64,000 nt of DNA, taken from the NCBI GenBank assembly GCA_963978895.1, contig OZ022246.1, positions 4,666,680 through 4,730,679 of the forward strand, written 5' to 3'. A program made the position numbers and the translations under genes. This DNA is from Erpobdella octoculata (taxonomy: Eukaryota > Annelida > Clitellata > Hirudinida > Erpobdellidae). Shown here in pieces: positions 57,279-64,000 of this stretch (the stretch's first letter is position 1; every line of letters begins with the position of its first letter). Below the pieces are notes generated by a model. That model saw only the letters and a list, made by a program, of their open reading frames with translations, was not told the DNA's origin and did no database searches.

Positions 57279-60221
57279 AATACCTGGGGGAAAACTTTAT
57301 GCCTGCAACTGTTCGTTCTTTCCATAATGTTACTCAATTATGCTGTACACACGGATACACGTAGTAGAATGGATCATCCACGTACGTCTGTACACACGAT
57401 AGAGTCGAAAAGTGGAATTTCTAAATGTCTTGAGTGACTTTTGACCCGCAACCACTGCGGTTGATGTATGCCCTACTATTCCCACTTGGGTAGGTATTTA
57501 GGTAGTATACTGTATGTAGGGTGGTGTAGCCGTGCATGCTTACTTACGTATGATCAAGGAACAAGTGCAGACACGGCCGCAATTTTCAGCAGTCTCTCGT
57601 AACTGGGACAGCAGGGTACTTCAAGTCTTGTACGAGTTTCTGAGATAATTGCCAAGGAAACGCTTATTAATAATATCTGTTGGCTTGGCAATGCATTTTT
57701 ATGCTTCGGAGCATTTTTTTGGGTTACTCATATAACACTAATAATAATAAAAAAAATAATAAAAATAATAAATAATGATAATAGTAATAGATAGGTAAAA
57801 GTTGAACGGATACTTTGTCAGTTAGTTAGTTCTTTGTGGTGGTTTGAATAATTCCTTAAATAAATCAAATATTTCTTTGAACTCCCAGCAATGTCATTAA
57901 GTTCCTTCAAATGGCAAATAGATAGATAAGATGATACCTGATATTTTTCCGTCGTGTTGATTTCGTTAAAAAGTTCTCAATTATTTGTCTACTAATAAAT
58001 GGTAATAAATGGTAATAAATATGAGTAATATATCTGTCCACATGTCTGAGTGAGATGTCCTGTTGGTGTAGATGTTGTTTTTATTTACATGGCGAATTCG
58101 AACAATTCGTTGTTTATCCGTCCATCCGAGGATGCCGACGCAATGGCCACGATTTGCAGTATACAACTTCTACAATGGAAAGCCCTTTCGTTTTAATCTG
58201 TGCGGGTGATATGAATGCGAAAGATACCAAGGTGCCCGTGCGTGTGAAAGAGATGCTATCGAGATTGGCCACTTGTGGGTGGGTAGGTAGATGTACGATG
58301 GCTGGAGACTGCTTGCCTTCGTGGACGTGCAGTAGAATGGAGGATGGGGGGGATGGGGGGATGGGGGTGTGCTTTTATCAGCTCTCCACTGGACACGAGT
58401 GCCTCGGCATGCCGATATGGAGGGCATGTGACAACAATTCCTTGTATTTCTCAGGGGTGGTAAATTATAGGCTACTCCATGTGTGACGTGGTGCTCTTCT
58501 TTTGCTTTCCGTTTTAGGGCTTCCTGCTCTCCAGCTGGGGTTTTTGTGCGTGATCTTCTGAAAGTTTGTGTGCGTGTGAAGCATTGTGGATGTCGATCTT
58601 CAAAGTGTGTAATTGTTATTTTTCCTGGAAATAGTTGATTATTTATTGAAATGTAATTTTTCATTTATTAGTTAGTTTTAAAACTAATTATATTCCGAAA
58701 TACTATTATGTCAAGTTATCAGATATTTTCTACAGTAGCGATTGAAATCCTTGAATATGTTTAATTTTAAATCCATACTGATCACGAGCAGTTTTATGAC
58801 TGCTTCAGAAAGTAGGAACAATAAATAGTCAGGTCAGCTTCCATCCTGTGGTCAAACTGGTTTTATTGTTCCGTAGGGTATCTAGCCACGTGATGGAATT
58901 ATTCACGTGCTAGGGGAATGGTTTTTGACTTTTGACGATCGGCGGAGATTGGTAATAAAACTTTATTAACAATTTCCTTTTTAACCTTTAAAAGTTTCAA
59001 TTTCGGCGTATTCATATTTATTTCATTGAAATTCTTAGCTTAATCGTTCCCATAGAATTTTTGCACACTTCTTTTTGAAGTACTCTCATCATGGATTCGT
59101 TTGTATAATATCAATAAAGGTACAAGAAGAACCTTAGAAAATGTGGACCTTATCTTATGTGTAATCGTTTTATTCATGAAATGAGCTTAACCATAAATCT
59201 CCCACTTTTAGGTCTTCTTTGTTCGACCTGATTTATTGATCAATCCTTGATGATAGACGTTTGAACCTGACCTTATTGATTTTGGCGACACCCTGTATAC
59301 AGTGTATTCAGTGTATACTAAATCTTATCAGTTTATCTGTCAGTAGGACTTTTAAGCCTAATAATACTAATTTGTCGTTTGCTGATTTCGGTCGAAGTAG
59401 GCTTTCTCACTGACGGCTGTGGTTAATTACTGGTCTGAAATGAAGAATTAGTTAGTATGATTATTAATTTTAACTTATAGACATACTTTTATGACAGCTG
59501 ATGGTTAATTACTTTACTCTACACGTTATAGACATTTATAGTAATCATTTATTAGCATGAAAATATTAATGATAGCTTGTAGCCAATTTTTTCGTTCTTC
59601 ATGTCTAGTCCATGTCTCGTATAGTCGTATAGATTCCTACTGTTGTTATAGAAGGACGTGTGAAGACGCAGGAAGTTGACGTCGACAGAAAAGGTGACAA
59701 CATGTGAGGTCTTCTCACATTTCACGACCAACGTTTGCTGCTGACATGCCGAACAAGGACGTCAAATGATGCCGCCACTGCTGCTGCTTCGGCCATTAAT
59801 TAACACACGACCGAACAGCGATCGCATGGCGGCGATTAGCAGTTAATGAGACTAGCGAAGATGATGACATCGAGACCATTTTTCCACGGGAGAATGTTCA
59901 CTGTGGAAGAGATGGTCTGGCGAGGTTGCCATGATGCACAATATCACCGGGAAGACTTCTATATTACTTATGTATCTGCTCTCAATTTCTTACTGGGCGC
60001 TGTGTCGTCGGTCCACAATTGAGTGGCAGAGTGTCATCGGTTTAAGACGTTTCCTTGCACTTGATGAGAGGTTGTTAAATTCGAAGTTCTGATTACCCTA
60101 AAGCAAGCGTATAGCTGTTGTCAAACTTTCCTTGACTAATTAACCGTAGTGGACCAGAAGACAGCCTGCCTCAGTAAGGTCCAGAACGTTGGCAGAATAA
60201 ATAACAAGAATTATGATGATA

Positions 60222-60418
<197 letters not shown>

Positions 60419-60631
60419 AACTTCAAAGTTTTGTTATTGTGTGTGTGTATTAATAGAATTATATTTTTTTTATATATCTGGACAGGCTGCGTTGTCAACA
60501 AGATAATTAAAGATGGCATTTTTTTTCTCTCTAATTGTCGCCTCTTAAGCTTTGTCAACTTAGTCGCCTATTATATTATTAAACCTTGAGAGATAGAGAG
60601 AAAACGAGACAGCCCCTTTTCAAAACTTTCT

Positions 60632-60645
60632 TCCCCTCCCTCCCT

Positions 60646-60706
<61 letters not shown>
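60632..60706. repeat. (CCCT)n-(CT)n tract
   Basis: CCCT tetramers then CT dinucleotides. Confidence 0.93.
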
Positions 60707-60709
<3 letters not shown>

Positions 60710-61504
60710 GTGCTCTCTCCTTTTATTTCTTCTCTCTTCATCTTCTCCATCTCGCCTCTCCATTTTCTGATTTTGTATGTTTTATCATCACAGAAGGTTT
60801 TCGTTGTAATAATAATGTAATAACAGTGAGAGAAAAACTTGCAACTCTTCAACCATTTAATTGCTTACTGTCTGTAATTTTAAATCGAACGTGGTTTTAA
60901 GGTAAGAAGGTTTTTCTCATGAAAAAGTTTTTTTTAAAAAGGGCTGTAAAATTTTTTAATTTTTTCTTACATTTTTCACTGTCAGTTGCTTTTCGAAGAT
61001 TATTGAATATGGAGTCTGTCAACTGACCTGTCCTCATATGAGATGTCGCTTTATATTCATTAGTACCTACCTATATTTAATTAATAACAGAAACCCAGGT
61101 GTCAACTGAGCCACTTAGCCATTTAGAAGGGCCTGACCTTATTAGGCAGACGCCGCCGCACACACATTTCAGACAGGTCCGCGTGGTGTTGATTTTTGTT
61201 TCTCCATAAAATGAATTTTTATTCCGGTATCCATCAGTTAAGACCTTCGCAACTACTCGAGTGAACGACGGAAGATTTATTTTTTAAATTATTAATTTTC
61301 TCACTTGAAAAATTAAAGCTGGGAATGGAAATATCGAAAAATGTTTCGATTTAAAAAAAATGTATAAACTGAAGTTTTAGTTGTCGCACAACATGCGTTT
61401 ATAGCATATAATATGTAAGTAAGGAAGTAAGGATCGTGGTCTGTACAACTTCGTGACATGTTGTAAGCTGGATAGTCGTAAATCAAACTGTCGCTTAACA
61501 TTCA

Positions 61505-61975
<471 letters not shown>

Positions 61976-62495
61976 GTCCCACTCAGCCACTCAAAATTTT
62001 GATGGCTGACTATTATAACATAACTGAAAACAAATGAACTTCTCTCTCTTTTTTCTCCATTTTTCTGTCGTTTGTCTATCTGTCGGTCTCTCTTTTTCTA
62101 TTTGTCTGTCTGTCTCTGTCTCTCTCTCTCTCTCTCGCACTTTTCCTCTTTATCTCTCTGCACTCTGCCGTTTTGCTTAATCGCATGTGCGTTTTGTTTC
62201 TGAGTGGTTTACATGTTTACATTTCACTCTTCATTCTCCCGTCCGCACGTTCATCCATCTCACAACCCCCCCTCCCGCCATCCACCGCCCTCCCCCGCCC
62301 CTACTACATCTGTAAACTCCCAAAAAACATTCCGCATTACGCAACCGATGGCGCCTTTTTCTCGATTGGAGACCTGTTTTTTTATGCACCATTATTATTA
62401 GCATCCGGCGATTGTGACTAATTGTATTACTGCATATCGGGTTCTGCTCTGACAGGTCATTGACACGAGCATACAAGATGTTTAATAACACAAGT

Positions 62496-62562
62496 GGGCA
62501 ATAGACCTAAGCAGCAGACCTGGGCAATAGACCTAAGCAGCAGACCTGGGCAATAGACCAGT
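62496..62562. repeat. 26-bp tandem repeat, 2.5 copies
   Basis: GGGCAATAGACCTAAGCAGC plus AGACCT repeats twice and a half without change. Confidence 0.9.
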
Positions 62563-63539
62563 GGGCAGTTCCTATTTTATTATGACGAATTCGAGGTTTC
62601 AATCGCGTTTGCATGGGGGACGGAAAATGCTTGATTGGTTTCAAATGAGGTCGTACAAAGGTCAGTTGTTAAAATTTTTAGGTGAAATTTCCCAAGCCTT
62701 CGCTTCTCCCAAACGTCAGTTTTGCCTCACATATATTAAGAATTCGTTTCTTTCATTTACTTCTTTTATTTCATTTTTCTGTCTTTCTTTCTTTCTGTCG
62801 GTTATGCTAAATATGAGAAACTTTGTAGAGAATGTCATCATCATCATTATCACCATCATCATCATTATCATCGTTATTATGATTATCAGAGTGGTTTATT
62901 TCAAATTGTTGTTAAAGGATTGCCAAGAGAACTAGAAGAATTCCAAATTCACGCACCAATAGGAGCTGATGAAAGATTTCTTATAATTATTATGCGACTT
63001 GATGTTGGGTACTGTGTAGGGCATGGTGTCTAAAAAAAATCAGCCAACATCATTACCGCATATCCTGCACATCTTCTCACAAGACTTTTCCATTCCTCAT
63101 TAGTCGTAAATGCTTTGAGTTACTGCAGCATGTAATGCGAGTTGATAGCTCGTTTATCATCTGTATCTTTCTTTCTTTCTCTTCCCACAGTAGTACCGAG
63201 ATGTGTGTTTCTAAATCCTCTACATGCCCAGAACCAGACTGAATATGTAATATTAAACATTGCACCGGGATTGGACAGTGTGGTTTTGAATTGAGTCACG
63301 GCTTAGCTAGCTAAGTTACGCCATTGATAGTAAGAGTTCAATTTTAGTGTTATTAATTTCCAAAATACAAAAAAGTTTTAGCAAATTAATGTATACATTG
63401 CTTAGTACCTAGTGATTAGCGCTAACGATAAAATTTAAAAGTACCTACCCTACGACTACCAACCCCCTCTCCGATCATCACCTATTTTTGGAGGAAGAGT
63501 TTACAAATGGGAGCTTCTATGGGGTGCATTTGTTAGATC

Positions 63540-63585
63540 TTGCCCCCGGAGGGTCAAAACTTCTAGCTACTCCACCGCTATGACG
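63540..63585. other. Possible DNA transposon end
   Basis: CCCGGAGGGTCAAAACTTCTA then GCTACTCCACCGCTATG resembles the right end of hAT elements (…CTACxCCACTG). No left partner was found in the preceding sequence. Confidence 0.3.
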
Positions 63586-63694
63586 ACGACGACGATGGTG
63601 ATAATGATGGTGGTGGTGATGATGATGATGATGAATGATGATTATGATTATTATTATGATAATAATAATAATAATGATAATGATAATAATGATA

Positions 63695-63773
<79 letters not shown>

Positions 63774-63782
63774 TAATAATAG
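63586..63782. repeat. (GAT)n-(AAT)n compound array
   Basis: GAC/GAT/AAT triplets with a pure GAT core at 63696-63743. Confidence 0.95.
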
Positions 63783-64000
63783 TTGTATTCTTGTCGATTT
63801 GTGGTTTTGTTTTGATTGTATTTAGATTAGGTTAATGGGTTTTTAAAGCTACTTCATTAACTTGCTCGCTCGCTCACCCACTCACTCCAGGCACGTCAAC
63901 TAAGTGAGGCAGGGGAGGCCATTCCCCCTGAGTTTGAAGTGGGGTTTCCTGACGTTAAACTGGACCCTTAGATGTTATTTTAGGAGAGAAAAATACTCGG

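Noticed and set aside
58055..58664. Frames of 143 (+) and 164 (-) codons
   Set aside because: They overlap each other on opposite strands, have no domain and contain low-complexity Pro/His runs.
63170..63250. Strong splice-acceptor-like tract before 63191 as the next TCF exon
   Set aside because: The phase required after exon 3 is 0, and the sequence would begin with TAG; the following text has no TCF similarity.

Overview
The window is nuclear DNA of an animal, most likely a lophotrochozoan and plausibly a mollusc. It has spliced genes with GT-AG introns of 78 bp to more than 25 kb, Pol III tRNA genes, decayed LINE and hAT copies, and very dense microsatellites. I infer the taxon from the style of the genes and repeats; no marker fixes it. 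Nothing looks prokaryotic or viral.

Three protein-coding genes can be reconstructed. (1) A PRL/PTP4A prenylated phosphatase on +, with five coding exons between 11636 and 20986, is complete at 173 codons; it has the HCxxGxxR active site and a CCVQ tail. (2) A CSRNP/AXUD1-type cysteine/serine-rich nuclear protein on -, with three coding exons between 31653 and 24031, gives about 1232 residues in one open frame. It is convergent with PRL. (3) The 5' end of a TCF/LEF (pangolin-type) gene on +, with exons at 37018, 37865 and 38076, encodes the beta-catenin-binding N-terminus; the rest lies beyond the window. CSRNP and TCF are divergent, with start codons 5.4 kb apart. Two tRNA genes lie at the left: Val(AAC) at 2925-2997 and an intron-containing Lys(UUU) at 7253-7347 on -.

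Layout: 1-8.3 kb is a repeat-rich intergenic region. It holds two abutting LINE pieces, Helitron-like ends carrying a CCCGGGCAACGCCGGG motif, an inverted dispersed repeat around the tRNA, a TA-flanked inverted-repeat element, and a hAT element with a perfect 8-bp target duplication. 8.3-11.5 kb is AT-rich upstream sequence of PRL. 11.5-21.7 kb is PRL. 23.3-31.7 kb is CSRNP, whose second intron holds an old hAT element that is itself split by a LINE. 31.7-37 kb is the divergent intergenic region. 38.2-64 kb is TCF intron 3, packed with microsatellites and minisatellites and without any coding exon I can support.

How the genes relate: AXUD1/CSRNP takes its name from induction by Axin, and TCF is the transcriptional effector of the same Wnt/beta-catenin pathway, so the divergent pair is notable. 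PRL is a membrane-tethered phosphatase with no obvious mechanistic tie to the other two. I found no previously undescribed molecular system. The items most worth checking are the tRNA-Lys intron, the tail-to-tail hAT foldback, the CSRNP-TCF pair, an Asp-to-Tyr change in the TCF beta-catenin-binding motif, and the abrupt change in repeat landscape near 38.5 kb.
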